This document shows, piece by piece, positions 49,948-63,824 of a stretch of DNA of 64,000 nucleotides. The position numbers were made by a program, and so were the translations under genes. The DNA comes from Phocoena phocoena (taxonomy: Eukaryota; Chordata; Mammalia; Artiodactyla; Phocoenidae), in contig NC_089232.1 in assembly GCF_963924675.1 (NCBI RefSeq), positions 27,354,842-27,418,841 on the forward strand, in the 5' to 3' direction. Below the pieces are notes generated by a model, which saw nothing but the letters and a program-made list of their open reading frames with translations, made no database searches and was not told the DNA's origin. Numbering within the stretch: position 1 is the first letter of the stretch; the number at the start of each line of letters is the position of its first letter.

Positions 49948-52722
49948 CCCCAGAAGCATTCTCACAGGGTCTACAGGCCTGTCAAGAGGAGGGAACGTCA
50001 GGGAGCTTCAAGGCAGCATGCACGCAGCCTTCCAAATGGGAAAGCAAGGCTACTGCCAGCAGGCCCCCGTTCCCACGGGCACACTCGGCATACACCCCTG
50101 GGGTTCCTCACGAGTCCAAAGGGACACAGGTTACCCTGAGTTTCCTTCCCTGAATCAACTTCTCGAAGTAGGCTGTTCTGCATCCAGCGAACTGCCTCAG
50201 CCAAGGGACGCCGTCGCTGCTCCTCCGGGCCTGTGGCTATTCAGAAGCCTGCAGTGCCACAGGAAGGACGGGACTCAAATTGCAGTAAGAACGCAAGCCG
50301 ACTTTCTCCAGGAGGCACGGTGACCTCAGGCAGGAGGTCCTAGATGGAATGCGAAGCCGAGGGTTTCTCTGAGTGCAGCTCAGGCTAGGGCAGTGCGTAG
50401 GAAGACTTCCACGCCAGGTGGGACGTGCCAGAACGGTGTCCCCGAACGTGGGCGAGCGCCGGGGAAATTAAGCTGCTCCACACGAGAGTGCAGTGCGTTT
50501 CCCTGCGCTCGGCATACACAGAGGGGCCCCAGAGGGCTACGGGCCTGGATGTTGCTTAGCAGAGCCAGGTGGGCCTGGGGGTACTCCGTGTTCCTGCCGG
50601 GAGCAGGGTGCCCACGCTAGCCCCCTAGCTGTCCGGAAAACGGTGCTGCCGTTCAAGGTACGCCGAGCAGAGGCCACCGCCTCACGGGAAGTGCAGCACG
50701 CCTCCGCTTCTGCGCGGCAAGTCAGGGCCTTACTTCTCCAGGCGTGTGCTCGTGCTGGCTGTGCCGGTAGCGACACAGCATGGGAAGATGCTGACTTTCT
50801 CCTCGAGCAGGGTGACTTCAGGGACGAGGGCCTCCAAGTATTCAGAGCAGAGCGTTTTCTCACGGCAGCTCACACAGGGGCCAGGACGAGGTCTTCTGGG
50901 CACTTGGGACTCACCGGAAATATTGTCCTGAGGCTCTTGGAGGAGTCTGGAAGTGCAGCTCTCCTCAAGGAACGTGCAGTGTGCTGCCCATCACTCGGCA
51001 GGCACAGAGGGCCTCCGAGGGATCAACCAATGGGCCTCCAAGTTGCTCCGCCGGCCCCCAGGGGTCTGGAGGTACTCAGTGAACTTGGAGGGAAAACGAT
51101 GCATAAGCCGAGAGGCCTGGGAGTCCCCAAAAGGGTACTTCCTTTAAAATAAAGCCTATAAGCGACTAAGAACGCACGGAAACAGCCGCACGTCTCCCTT
51201 TCTGCACGGCTGCTAAGGGCCTAACCTGGCGGCAAGTTTTCACCTTGAGATTCCCTTTAGCTCTAGAGCTTGTCAGGCGGACCACCACCGCGGCCACGGA
51301 AGCACCTGGTTCAGACAGAGCAAACTCCTAGTTTTCCCCGAAGCAGTCTTACGGTGTTTACAGGCCTGTCAAGAGCAGGCAATGTCAGGGAGCTTCAAGG
51401 CAGCATGAAAGCAGCCTTCCAAATGGGAAAGCAAGGCTACTCCCAGCAGGCCCCCGTTCCCGTGGGCACACTCAGCATACACCCCTGTGGTTTCTAAGAA
51501 GTCCAAAGGGACACAGGTTACCCTGTGGTTCCTTCCCTGAATCAACTCCTCCAAGTGGGGTGTTCTGCATCAAGGAAGCTGCCTCGACCAAGGAACGCCG
51601 CAGCAGCTACGCCTCTGGGCCTGTGGCTATCCAAAAGCCTGCAGTGCCACAGGAAGAACAGAACTGAAATTGCAGTAGGTACGCAGGCCCACCTTCTCTA
51701 GGAGGCACGGTGACTTCAGGCCGGAGGTCCTAGGTGGCATGCGAAGACGAGGGTTAATCTGAGTGCCGCTCGACTAGGGCCATGCGTGAGAAGACTTCCA
51801 CGCCAGGTGGGACGTGCCAGAACGGTGTTCCCGAACGTGTGCGAGTGCCTGGGAAATGAAGCTGCTCCAAAAGAGAGTGCAGTGCGTTTCCCTACGCTCG
51901 GCAGGCACACAGTGCCTCCGGAGGGCTACTGGCCTGGATGCTGATTAGCAGACCCACGGGGTCCTGTGGGTACTCAGTGTTCCTGCCGGGAGCAGGGTGC
52001 CCACGCGAGCCTCCTAGGTGTCCAGAAAACTGTGCTGCAGTTAGAGACATGCCGAGCAGGGGCCACGGCCTCATGGAAACTGCTGCACGCCTCCGCTTCT
52101 GCACGGAAAGCAGGGCCTTACCTCCAGGCACGCGTTCATGCTGGGGGCCCCTTTAGCGCCACAGCGTGGTAAGCTGCTGACTTCTCCTCGAGCAGAGTGG
52201 CTTTAGGGACGAGGTCCTCGAAGTAGTCAGAGCAGAGTGTTTTCTCACGGCGGCTCACGCAAGGGCCATGACAAAGACTTCCTGGGCACTTCGGCCTCGC
52301 CAGAAATGGGGGCCTGAGGCTGTCCGAGGACTCCGGAAACGTAGCCCTCCACAAGGAACCTGCCGTGTGTTGCCCGTCACTCGGCACACTCAGAGGGCCT
52401 CCACCGGACAGACCAAACGGGCCTCGATGTTGCTCGGCCGGCCCACGGGGGTCTGGAGGTACTCGGTGACCTTGGAGGGACAATGATGCCCCCCCGAGAG
52501 GCCTAGGAGTCTTCAAAAGGGTACCTCCTTTAAAATGAAGCAGAACAGCGACCAAGAGCTCCTGGAAGCAGCTGCACGCCCCCCTCTCCGCCCGGCCACT
52601 CGGGACCTAAACTGGAGGCTAGCTCCCCCCTTGAGTCTCCTTTTAGCTCGGGAGCTTGTCAGGCTGACCACCACCGCGGCCATGGAAGCACCTGGTTTAG
52701 ACAGAGCAAACTCATTTTTTTC
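49948..52722 (+). repeat. Unit 19 (class M, 2775 bp)
   Basis: Markers are A535 (50482), A1010, C1102, G2199, T2223, A2404 present and six C. From about 50483 it matches unit 15 at every site I checked. Confidence 0.97.
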
Positions 52723-54920
52723 CCCCAGAAGCATTCTCACAGGGTCTACAGGCCTGTCAAGAGGAGGGAACGTCAGGGAGCTTCAAGGCAGCATGCACGC
52801 AGCCTTCCAAATGGGAAAGCAAGGCTACTGCCAGCAGGCCTCCGTTCCCACGGGCACACTCGGCATACACCCCTGGGGTTCCTCACGAGTCCAAAGGGAC
52901 ACAGGTTACCCTGAGTTTCCTTCCCTGAATCAACTTCTCGAAGTAGGCTGTTCTGCATCCAGCGAACTGCCTCAGCCAAGGGACGCCGTCGCTGCTCCTC
53001 CGGGCCTGTGGCTATTCAGAAGCCTGCAGTGCCACAGGAAGGACGGGACTCAAATTGCAGTAAGAACGCAAGCCGACTTTCTCCAGGAGGCACGGTGACC
53101 TCAGGCAGGAGGTCCTAGATGGAATGCGAAGCCGAGGGTTTCTCTGAGTGCAGCTCAGGCTAGGGCAGTGCGTAGGAAGACTTCCACGCCAGGTGGGACG
53201 TGCCAGAACGGTGTCCCCGAACGTGGGCGAGCGCCGGGGAAATTAAGCTGCTCCACGCGAGAGTGCAGTGCGTTTCCCTGCGCTCGGCATACACAGAGGG
53301 GCCCCAGAGGGCTACGGGCCTGGATGTTGCTTAGCAGAGCCAGGTGGGCCTGGGGGTACTCCGTGTTCCTGCCGGGAGCAGGGTGCCCACGCTAGCCCCC
53401 TAGCTGTCCGGAAAACGGTGCTGCCGTTCAAGGTACGCCGAGCAGAGGCCACCGCCTCACGGGAAGTGCAGCACGCCTCCGCTTCTGCGCGGCAAGTCAG
53501 GGCCTTACTTCTCCAGGCGTGTGCTCGTGCTGGCTGTGCCGGTAGCGACACAGCATGGGAAGATGCTGACTTTCTCCTCGAGCAGGGTGACTTCAGGGAC
53601 GAGGGCCTCCAAGTATTCAGAGCAGAGCGTTTTCTCACGGCAGCTCACACAGGGGCCAGGACGAGGTCTTCTGGGCACTTCGGACTCACCGGAAATATTG
53701 TCCTGAGGCTCTTGGAGGAGTCTGGAAGTGCAGCTCTCCTCAAGGAACGTGCAGTGTGCTGCCCATCACTCGGCAGGCACAGAGGGCCTCCGAGGGATCA
53801 ACCAATGGGCCTCCAAGTTGCTCTGCCGGCCCCCAGGGGTCTGGAGGTACTCAGTGAACTTGGAGGGAAAACGATGCATAAGCCGAGAGGCCTGGGAGTC
53901 CCCAAAAGGGTACTTCCTTTAAAATAAAGCCTATAAGCGACTAAGAACGCACGGAAACAGCCGCACGTCTCCCTTTCTGCACGGCTGCTAAGGGCCTAAC
54001 CTGGCGGCAAGTTTTCACCTTGAGATTCCCTTTAGCTCTAGAGCTTGTCAGGCGGACCACCACCGCGGCCACGGAAGCACCTGGTTCAGACAGAGCAAAC
54101 TCCTAGTTTTCCCCGAAGCAGTCTTACGGTGTTTACAGGCCTGTCAAGAGCAGGCAATGTCAGGGAGCTTCAAGGCAGCATGAAAGCAGCCTTCCAAATG
54201 GGAAAGCAAGGCTACTCCCAGCAGGCCCCCGTTCCCGTGGGCACACTCAGCATACACCCCTGTGGTTTCTAAGAAGTCCAAAGGGACACAGGTTACCCTG
54301 TGGTTCCTTCCCTGAATCAACTCCTCCAAGTGGGGTGTTCTGCATCAAGGAAGCTGCCTCGACCAAGGAACGCCGCAGCAGCTACGCCTCTGGGCCTGTG
54401 GCTATCCAAAAGCCTGCAGTGCCACAGGAAGAACAGAACTGAAATTGCAGTAGGTACGCAGGCCCACCTTCTCTAGGAGGCACGGTGACTTCAGGCCGGA
54501 GGTCCTAGGTGGCATGCGAAGACGAGGGTTAATCTGAGTGCCGCTCGACTAGGGCCATGCGTGAGAAGACTTCCACGCCAGGTGGGACGTGCCAGAACGG
54601 TGTTCCCGAACGTGTGCGAGTGCCTGGGAAATGAAGCTGCTCCAAAAGAGAGTGCAGTGCGTTTCCCTACGCTCGGCAGGCACACAGTGCCTCCGGAGGG
54701 CTACTGGCCTGGATGCTGATTAGCAGACCCACGGGGTCCTGTGGGTACTCAGTGTTCCTGCCGGGAGCAGGGTGCCCACGCGAGCCTCCTAGGTGTCCAG
54801 AAAACTGTGCTGCAGTTAGAGACATGCCGAGCAGGGGCCACGGCCTCATGGAAACTGCTGCACGCCTCCGCTTCTGCACGGAAAGCAGGGCCTTACCTCC
54901 AGGCACGCGTTCATGCTGGG
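50483..54920 (+). repeat. Duplicated tract, second copy (maximal extent)
   Basis: Partner of 39386-43823. Shared rare alleles are at 52841, 53681 and 53824. The displacement equals four units, consistent with unequal exchange or gene conversion inside the array. Confidence 0.75.
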
Positions 54921-55496
54921 GGCCCCTTTAGCGCCACAGCGTGGTAAGCTGCTGACTTCTCCTCGAGCAGAGTGGCTTTAGGGACGAGGTCCTCGAAGTA
55001 GTCAGAGCAGAGTGTTTTCTCACGGCGGCTCACGCAAGGGCCATGACAAAGACTTCCTGGGCACTTCGGCCTCGCCAGAAATGGGGGCCTGAGGCTGTCC
55101 GAGGACTCCGGAAACGTAGCCCTCCCAAGGAACGTGCCGTGTGTTGCCCGTCACTCGGCACACTCAGAGGGCCTCCACCGGACAGACCAAACGGGCCTCG
55201 ATGTTGCTCGGCCGGCCCACGGGGGTCTGGAGGTACTCGGTGACCTTGGAGGGACAATGATGCCCCCCCGAGAGGCCTAGGAGTCTTCAAAAGGGTACCT
55301 CCTTTAAAATGAAGCAGAACAGCGACCAAGAGCTCCTGGAAGCAGCTGCACGCCCCCCTCTCCGCCCGGCCACTCGGGACCTAAACTGGAGGCTAGCTCC
55401 CCCCTTGAGTCTCCTTTTAGCTCGGGAGCTTGTCAGGCTGACCACCACCGCGGCCATGGAAGCACCTGGTTTAGACAGAGCAAACTCATTTTTTTC
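52723..55496 (+). repeat. Unit 20 (class S, 2774 bp, shared haplotype with unit 16)
   Basis: Carries the T119 (52841), C959 (53681) and T1102 (53824) haplotype of unit 16, but G at offset 2199 (54921). T2223, deleted A2404 and G2413 are present. Confidence 0.97.
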
Positions 55497-58272
55497 CCCC
55501 AGAAGCATTCTCACAGGGTCTACAGGCCTGTCAAGAGGAGGGAACGTCAGGGAGCTTCAAGGCAGCATGCACGCAGCCTTCCAAATGGGAAAGCAAGGCT
55601 ACTGCCAGCAGGCCCCCGTTCCCACGGGCACACTCGGCATACACCCCTGGGGTTCCTCACGAGTCCAAAGGGACACAGGTTACCCTGAGTTTCCTTCCCT
55701 GAATCAACTTCTCGAAGTAGGCTGTTCTGCATCCAGCGAACTGCCTCAGCCAAGGGACGCCGTCGCTGCTCCTCCGGGCCTGTGGCTATTCAGAAGCCTG
55801 CAGTGCCACAGGAAGGACGGGACTCAAATTGCAGTAAGAACGCAAGCCGACTTTCTCCAGGAGGCACGGTGACCTCAGGCAGGAGGTCCTAGATGGAATG
55901 CGAAGCCGAGGGTTTCTCTGAGTGCAGCTCAGGCTAGGGCAGTGCGTAGGAAGACTTCCACGCCAGGTGGGACGTGCCAGAACGGTGTCCCCGAACGTGG
56001 GCGAGCGCCGGGGAAATTAAGCTGCTCCACACGAGAGTGCAGTGCGTTTCCCTGCGCTCGGCATACACAGAGGGGCCCCAGAGGGCTACGGGCCTGGATG
56101 TTGCTTAGCAGAGCCAGGTGGGCCTGGGGGTACTCCGTGTTCCTGCCGGGAGCAGGGTGCCCACGCTAGCTCCCTAGCTGTCCGGAAAACGGTGCTGCCG
56201 TTCAAGGTACGCCGAGCAGAGGCCACCGCCTCACGGGAAGTGCAGCACGCCTCCGCTTCTGCGCGGCAAGTCAGGGCCTTACTTCTCCAGGCGTGTGCTC
56301 GTGCTGGCTGTGCCGGTAGCGACACAGCATGGGAAGATGCTGACTTTCTCCTCGAGCAGGGTGACTTCAGGGACGAGGGCCTCCAAGTATTCAGAGCAGA
56401 GCGTTTTCTCACGGCAGCTCACACAGGGGCCAGGACGAGGTCTTCTGGGCACTTGGGACTCACCGGAAATATTGTCCTGAGGCTCTTGGAGGAGTCTGGA
56501 AGTGCAGCTCTCCTCAAGGAACGTGCAGTGTGCTGCCCATCACTCGGCAGGCACAGAGGGCCTCCGAGGGATCAACCAATGGGCCTCCAAGTTGCTCCGC
56601 CGGCCCCCAGGGGTCTGGAGGTACTCAGTGAACTTGGAGGGAAAACGATGCATAAGCCGAGAGGCCTGGGAGTCCCCAAAAGGGTACTTCCTTTAAAATA
56701 AAGCCTATAAGCGACTAAGAACGCACGGAAACAGCCGCACGTCTCCCTTTCTGCACGGCTGCTAAGGGCCTAACCTGGCGGCAAGTTTTCACCTTGAGAT
56801 TCCCTTTAGCTCTAGAGCTTGTCAGGCGGACCACCACCGCGGCCACGGAAGCACCTGGTTCAGACAGAGCAAACTCCTAGTTTTCCCCGAAGCAGTCTTA
56901 CGGTGTTTACAGGCCTGTCAAGAGCAGGCAATGTCAGGGAGCTTCAAGGCAGCATGAAAGCAGCCTTCCAAATGGGAAAGCAAGGCTACTCCCAGCAGGC
57001 CCCCGTTCCCGTGGGCACACTCAGCATACACCCCTGTGGTTTCTAAGAAGTCCAAAGGGACACAGGTTACCCTGTGGTTCCTTCCCTGAATCAACTCCTC
57101 CAAGTGGGGTGTTCTGCATCAAGGAAGCTGCCTCGACCAAGGAACGCCGCAGCAGCTACGCCTCTGGGCCTGTGGCTATCCAAAAGCCTGCAGTGCCACA
57201 GGAAGAACAGAACTGAAATTGCAGTAGGTACGCAGGCCCACCTTCTCTAGGAGGCACGGTGACTTCAGGCCGGAGGTCCTAGGTGGCATGCGAAGACGAG
57301 GGTTAATCTGAGTGCCGCTCGACTAGGGCCATGCGTGAGAAGACTTCCACGCCAGGTGGGACGTGCCAGAACGGTGTTCCCGAACGTGTGCGAGTGCCTG
57401 GGAAATGAAGCTGCTCCAAAAGAGAGTGCAGTGCGTTTCCCTACGCTCGGCAGGCACACAGTGCCTCCGGAGGGCTACTGGCCTGGATGCTGATTAGCAG
57501 ACCCACGGGGTCCTGTGGGTACTCAGTGTTCCTGCCGGGAGCAGGGTGCCCACGCGAGCCTCCTAGGTGTCCAGAAAACTGTGCTGCAGTTAGAGACATG
57601 CCGAGCAGGGGCCACGGCCTCATGGAAACTGCTGCACGCCTCCGCTTCTGCACGGAAAGCAGGGCCTTACCTCCAGGCACGCGTTCATGCTGGGTGCCCC
57701 TTTAGCGCCACAGCGTGGAAAGCTGCTGACTTCTCCTCGAGCAGAGTGGCTTTAGGGACGAGGTCCTCGAAGTAGTCAGAGCAGAGTGTTTTCTCACGGC
57801 GGCTCACGCAAGGGCCATGACAAAGACTTCCTGGGCACTTCGGCCTCGCCAGAAATGGGGGCCTGAGGCTGTCCGAGGACTCCGGAAACGTAGCCCTCCA
57901 CAAGGAACCTGCCGTGTGTTGCCCGTCACTCGGCACACTCAGAGGGCCTCCACCGGACAGACCAAACGGGCCTCGATGTTGCTCGGCCGGCCCACGGGGG
58001 TCTGGAGGTACTCGGTGACCTTGGAAGGACAATGATGCCCCCCCGAGAGGCCTAGGAGTCTTCAAAAGGGTACCTCCTTTAAAATGAAGCAGAACAGCGA
58101 CCAAGAGCTCCTGGAAGCAGCTGCACGCCCCCCCTCTCCGCCCGGCCACTCGGGACCTAAACTGGAGGCTAGCTCCCCCCTTGAGTCTCCTTTTAGCTCG
58201 GGAGCTTGTCAGGCTGACCACCACCGCGGCCATGGAAGCACCTGGTTTAGACAGAGCAAACTCATTTTTTTC
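55497..58272 (+). repeat. Unit 21 (class L, 2776 bp, A2530 subfamily)
   Basis: Seven-C run and A2404 present, with A1010, T2199 and A2223. It is the first unit with A at offset 2530 (58026). It carries A535 (56031) and a private C to T at 56171. Confidence 0.97.
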
Positions 58273-61048
58273 CCCCAGAAGTATTCTCACAGGGTCTACA
58301 GGCCTGTCAAGAGGAGGGAACGTCAGGGAGCTTCAAGGCAGCATGCACGCAGCCTTCCAAATGGGAAAGCAAGGCTACTGCCAGCAGGCCCCCGTTCCCA
58401 CGGGCACACTCGGCATACACCCCTGGGGTTCCTCACGAGTCCAAAGGGACACAGGTTACCCTGAGTTTCCTTCCCTGAATCAACTTCTCGAAGTAGGCTG
58501 TTCTGCATCCAGCGAACTGCCTCAGCCAAGGGACGCCGTCGCTGCTCCTCCGGGCCTGTGGCTATTCAGAAGCCTGCAGTGCCACAGGAAGGACGGGACT
58601 CAAATTGCAGTAAGAACGCAAGCCGACTTTCTCCAGGAGGCACGGTGACCTCAGGCAGGAGGTCCTAGATGGAATGCGAAGCCGAGGGTTTCTCTGAGTG
58701 CAGCTCAGGCTAGGGCAGTGCGTAGGAAGACTTCCACGCCAGGTGGGACGTGCCAGAACGGTGTCCCCGAACGTGGGCGAGCGCCGGGGAAATTAAGCTG
58801 CTCCACGCGAGAGTGCAGTGCGTTTCCCTGCGCTCGGCATACACAGAGGGGCCCCAGAGGGCTACGGGCCTGGATGTTGCTTAGCAGAGCCAGGTGGGCC
58901 TGGGGGTACTCCGTGTTCCTGCCGGGAGCAGGGTGCCCACGCTAGCCCCCTAGCTGTCCGGAAAACGGTGCTGCCGTTCAAGGTACGCCGAGCAGAGGCC
59001 ACCGCCTCACGGGAAGTGCAGCACGCCTCCGCTTCTGCGCGGCAAGTCAGGGCCTTACTTCTCCAGGCGTGTGCTCGTGCTGGCTGTGCCGGTAGCGACA
59101 CAGCATGGGAAGATGCTGACTTTCTCCTCGAGCAGGGTGACTTCAGGGACGAGGGCCTCCAAGTATTCAGAGCAGAGCGTTTTCTCACGGCAGCTCACAC
59201 AGGGGCCAGGACGAGGTCTTCTGGGCACTTGGGACTCACCGGAAATATTGTCCTGAGGCTCTTGGAGGAGTCTGGAAGTGCAGCTCTCCTCAAGGAACGT
59301 GCAGTGTGCTGCCCATCACTCGGCAGGCACAGAGGGCCTCCGAGGGATCAACCAATGGGCCTCCAAGTTGCTCCGCCGGCCCCCAGGGGTCTGGAGGTAC
59401 TCAGTGAACTTGGAGGGAAAACGATGCATAAGCCGAGAGGCCTGGGAGTCCCCAAAAGGGTACTTCCTTTAAAATAAAGCCTATAAGCGACTAAGAACGC
59501 ACGGAAACAGCCGCACGTCTCCCTTTCTGCACGGCTGCTAAGGGCCTAACCTGGCGGCAAGTTTTCACCTTGAGATTCCCTTTAGCTCTAGAGCTTGTCA
59601 GGCGGACCACCACCGCGGCCACGGAAGCACCTGGTTCAGACAGAGCAAACTCCTAGTTTTCCCCGAAGCAGTCTTACGGTGTTTACAGGCCTGTCAAGAG
59701 CAGGCAATGTCAGGGAGCTTCAAGGCAGCATGAAAGCAGCCTTCCAAATGGGAAAGCAAGGCTACTCCCAGCAGGCCCCCGTTCCCGTGGGCACACTCAG
59801 CATACACCCCTGTGGTTTCTAAGAAGTCCAAAGGGACACAGGTTACCCTGTGGTTCCTTCCCTGAATCAACTCCTCCAAGTGGGGTGTTCTGCATCAAGG
59901 AAGCTGCCTCGACCAAGGAACGCCGCAGCAGCTACGCCTCTGGGCCTGTGGCTATCCAAAAGCCTGCAGTGCCACAGGAAGAACAGAACTGAAATTGCAG
60001 TAGGTACGCAGGCCCACCTTCTCTAGGAGGCACGGTGACTTCAGGCCGGAGGTCCTAGGTGGCATGCGAAGACGAGGGTTAATCTGAGTGCCACTCGACT
60101 AGGGCCATGCGTGAGAAGACTTCCACGCCAGGTGGGACGTGCCAGAACGGTGTTCCCGAACGTGTGCGAGTGCCTGGGAAATGAAGCTGCTCCAAAAGAG
60201 AGTGCAGTGCGTTTCCCTACGCTCGGCAGGCACACAGTGCCTCCGGAGGGCTACTGGCCTGGATGCTGATTAGCAGACCCACGGGGTCCTGTGGGTACTC
60301 AGTGTTCCTGCCGGGAGCAGGGTGCCCACGCGAGCCTCCTAGGTGTCCAGAAAACTGTGCTGCAGTTAGAGACATGCCGAGCAGGGGCCACGGCCTCATG
60401 GAAACTGCTGCACGCCTCCGCTTCTGCACGGAAAGCAGGGCCTTACCTCCAGGCACGCGTTCATGCTGGGTGCCCCTTTAGCGCCACAGCGTGGAAAGCT
60501 GCTGACTTCTCCTCGAGCAGAGTGGCTTTAGGGACGAGGTCCTCGAAGTAGTCAGAGCAGAGTGTTTTCTCACGGCGGCTCACGCAAGGGCCATGACAAA
60601 GACTTCCTGGGCACTTCGGCCTCGCCAGAAATGGGGGCCTGAGGCTGTCCGAGGACTCCGGAAACGTAGCCCTCCACAAGGAACCTGCCGTGTGTTGCCC
60701 GTCACTCGGCACACTCAGAGGGCCTCCACCGGACAGACCAAACGGGCCTCGATGTTGCTCGGCCGGCCCACGGGGGTCTGGAGGTACTCGGTGACCTTGG
60801 AAGGACAATGATGCCCCCCCGAGAGGCCTAGGAGTCTTCAAAAGGGTACCTCCTTTAAAATGAAGCAGAACAGCGACCAAGAGCTCCTGGAAGCAGCTGC
60901 ACGCCCCCCCTCTCCGCCCGGCCACTCGGGACCTAAACTGGAGGCTAGCTCCCCCCTTGAGTCTCCTTTTAGCTCGGGAGCTTGTCAGGCTGACCACCAC
61001 CGCGGCCATGGAAGCACCTGGTTTAGACAGAGCAAACTCATTTTTTTC
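58273..61048 (+). repeat. Unit 22 (class L, 2776 bp, A2530 subfamily)
   Basis: T10 (58282), A1010, T2199, seven-C run and A2530 (60802). It has a private CpG-to-CpA change at 60093. Confidence 0.97.
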
Positions 61049-63824
61049 CCCCAGAAGTATTCTCACAGGGTCTACAGGCCTGTCAAGAGGAGGGAACGTC
61101 AGGGAGCTTCAAGGCAGCATGCACGCAGCCTTCCAAATGGGAAAGCAAGGCTACTGCCAGCAGGCCCCCGTTCCCACGGGCACACTCGGCATACACCCCT
61201 GGGGTTCCTCACGAGTCCAAAGGGACACAGGTTACCCTGAGTTTCCTTCCCTGAATCAACTTCTCGAAGTAGGCTGTTCTGCATCCAGCGAACTGCCTCA
61301 GCCAAGGGACGCCGTCGCTGCTCCTCCGGGCCTGTGGCTATTCAGAAGCCTGCAGTGCCACAGGAAGGACGGGACTCAAATTGCAGTAAGAACGCAAGCC
61401 GACTTTCTCCAGGAGGCACGGTGACCTCAGGCAGGAGGTCCTAGATGGAATGCGAAGCCGAGGGTTTCTCTGAGTGCAGCTCAGGCTAGGGCAGTGCGTA
61501 GGAAGACTTCCACGCCAGGTGGGACGTGCCAGAACGGTGTCCCCGAACGTGGGCGAGCGCCGGGGAAATTAAGCTGCTCCACGCGAGAGTGCAGTGCGTT
61601 TCCCTGCGCTCGGCATACACAGAGGGGCCCCAGAGGGCTACGGGCCTGGATGTTGCTTAGCAGAGCCAGGTGGGCCTGGGGGTACTCCGTGTTCCTGCCG
61701 GGAGCAGGGTGCCCACGCTAGCCCCCTAGCTGTCCGGAAAACGGTGCTGCCGTTCAAGGTACGCCGAGCAGAGGCCACCGCCTCACGGGAAGTGCAGCAC
61801 GCCTCCGCTTCTGCGCGGCAAGTCAGGGCCTTACTTCTCCAGGCGTGTGCTCGTGCTGGCTGTGCCGGTAGCGACACAGCATGGGAAGATGCTGACTTTC
61901 TCCTCGAGCAGGGTGACTTCAGGGACGAGGGCCTCCAAGTATTCAGAGCAGAGCGTTTTCTCACGGCAGCTCACACAGGGGCCAGGACGAGGTCTTCTGG
62001 GCACTTGGGACTCACCGGAAATATTGTCCTGAGGCTCTTGGAGGAGTCTGGAAGTGCAGCTCTCCTCAAGGAACGTGCAGTGTGCTGCCCATCACTCGGC
62101 AGGCACAGAGGGCCTCCGAGGGATCAACCAATGGGCCTCCAAGTTGCTCCGCCGGCCCCCAGGGGTCTGGAGGTACTCAGTGAACTTGGAGGGAAAACGA
62201 TGCATAAGCCGAGAGGCCTGGGAGTCCCCAAAAGGGTACTTCCTTTAAAATAAAGCCTATAAGCGACTAAGAACGCACGGAAACAGCCGCACCTCTCCCT
62301 TTCTGCACGGCTGCTAAGGGCCTAACCTGGCGGCAAGTTTTCACCTTGAGATTCCCTTTAGCTCTAGAGCTTGTCAGGCGGACCACCACCGCGGCCACGG
62401 AAGCACCTGGTTCAGACAGAGCAAACTCCTAGTTTTCCCCGAAGCAGTCTTACGGTGTTTACAGGCCTGTCAAGAGCAGGCAATGTCAGGGAGCTTCAAG
62501 GCAGCATGAAAGCAGCCTTCCAAATGGGAAAGCAAGGCTACTCCCAGCAGGCCCCCGTTCCCGTGGGCACACTCAGCATACACCCCTGTGGTTTCTAAGA
62601 AGTCCAAAGGGACACAGGTTACCCTGTGGTTCCTTCCCTGAATCAACTCCTCCAAGTGGGGTGTTCTGCATCAAGGAAGCTGCCTCGACCAAGGAACGCC
62701 GCAGCAGCTACGCCTCTGGGCCTGTGGCTATCCAAAAGCCTGCAGTGCCACAGGAAGAACAGAACTGAAATTGCAGTAGGTACGCAGGCCCACCTTCTCT
62801 AGGAGGCACGGTGACTTCAGGCCGGAGGTCCTAGGTGGCATGCGAAGACGAGGGTTAATCTGAGTGCCGCTCGACTAGGGCCATGCGTGAGAAGACTTCC
62901 ACGCCAGGTGGGACGTGCCAGAACGGTGTTCCCGAACGTGTGCGAGTGCCTGGGAAATGAAGCTGCTCCAAAAGAGAGTGCAGTGCGTTTCCCTACGCTC
63001 GGCAGGCACACAGTGCCTCCGGAGGGCTACTGGCCTGGATGCTGATTAGCAGACCCACGGGGTCCTGTGGGTACTCAGTGTTCCTGCCGGGAGCAGGGTG
63101 CCCACGCGAGCCTCCTAGGTGTCCAGAAAACTGTGCTGCAGTTAGAGACATGCCGAGCAGGGGCCACGGCCTCATGGAAACTGCTGCACGCCTCCGCTTC
63201 TGCACGGAAAGCAGGGCCTTACCTCCAGGCACGCGTTCATGCTGGGTGCCCCTTTAGCGCCACAGCGTGGAAAGCTGCTGACTTCTCCTCGAGCAGAGTG
63301 GCTTTAGGGACGAGGTCCTCGAAGTAGTCAGAGCAGAGTGTTTTCTCACGGCGGCTCACGCAAGGGCCATGACAAAGACTTCCTGGGCACTTCGGCCTCG
63401 CCAGAAATGGGGGCCTGAGGCTGTCCGAGGACTCCGGAAACGTAGCCCTCCACAAGGAACCTGCCGTGTGTTGCCCGTCACTCGGCACACTCAGAGGGCC
63501 TCCACCGGACAGACCAAACGGGCCTCGATGTTGCTCGGCCGGCCCACGGGGGTCTGGAGGTACTCGGTGACCTTGGAAGGACAATGATGCCCCCCCGAGA
63601 GGCCTAGGAGTCTTCAAAAGGGTACCTCCTTTAAAATGAAGCAGAACAGCGACCAAGAGCTCCTGGAAGCAGCTGCACGCCCCCCCTCTCCGCCCGGCCA
63701 CTCGGGACCTAAACTGGAGGCTAGCTCCCCCCTTGAGTCTCCTTTTAGCTCGGGAGCTTGTCAGGCTGACCACCACCGCGGCCATGGAAGCACCTGGTTT
63801 AGACAGAGCAAACTCATTTTTTTC
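61049..63824 (+). repeat. Unit 23 (class L, 2776 bp, A2530 subfamily)
   Basis: T10 (61058), A1010, T2199, seven-C run and A2530 (63578). It has a private G to C at 62293. Confidence 0.97.
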
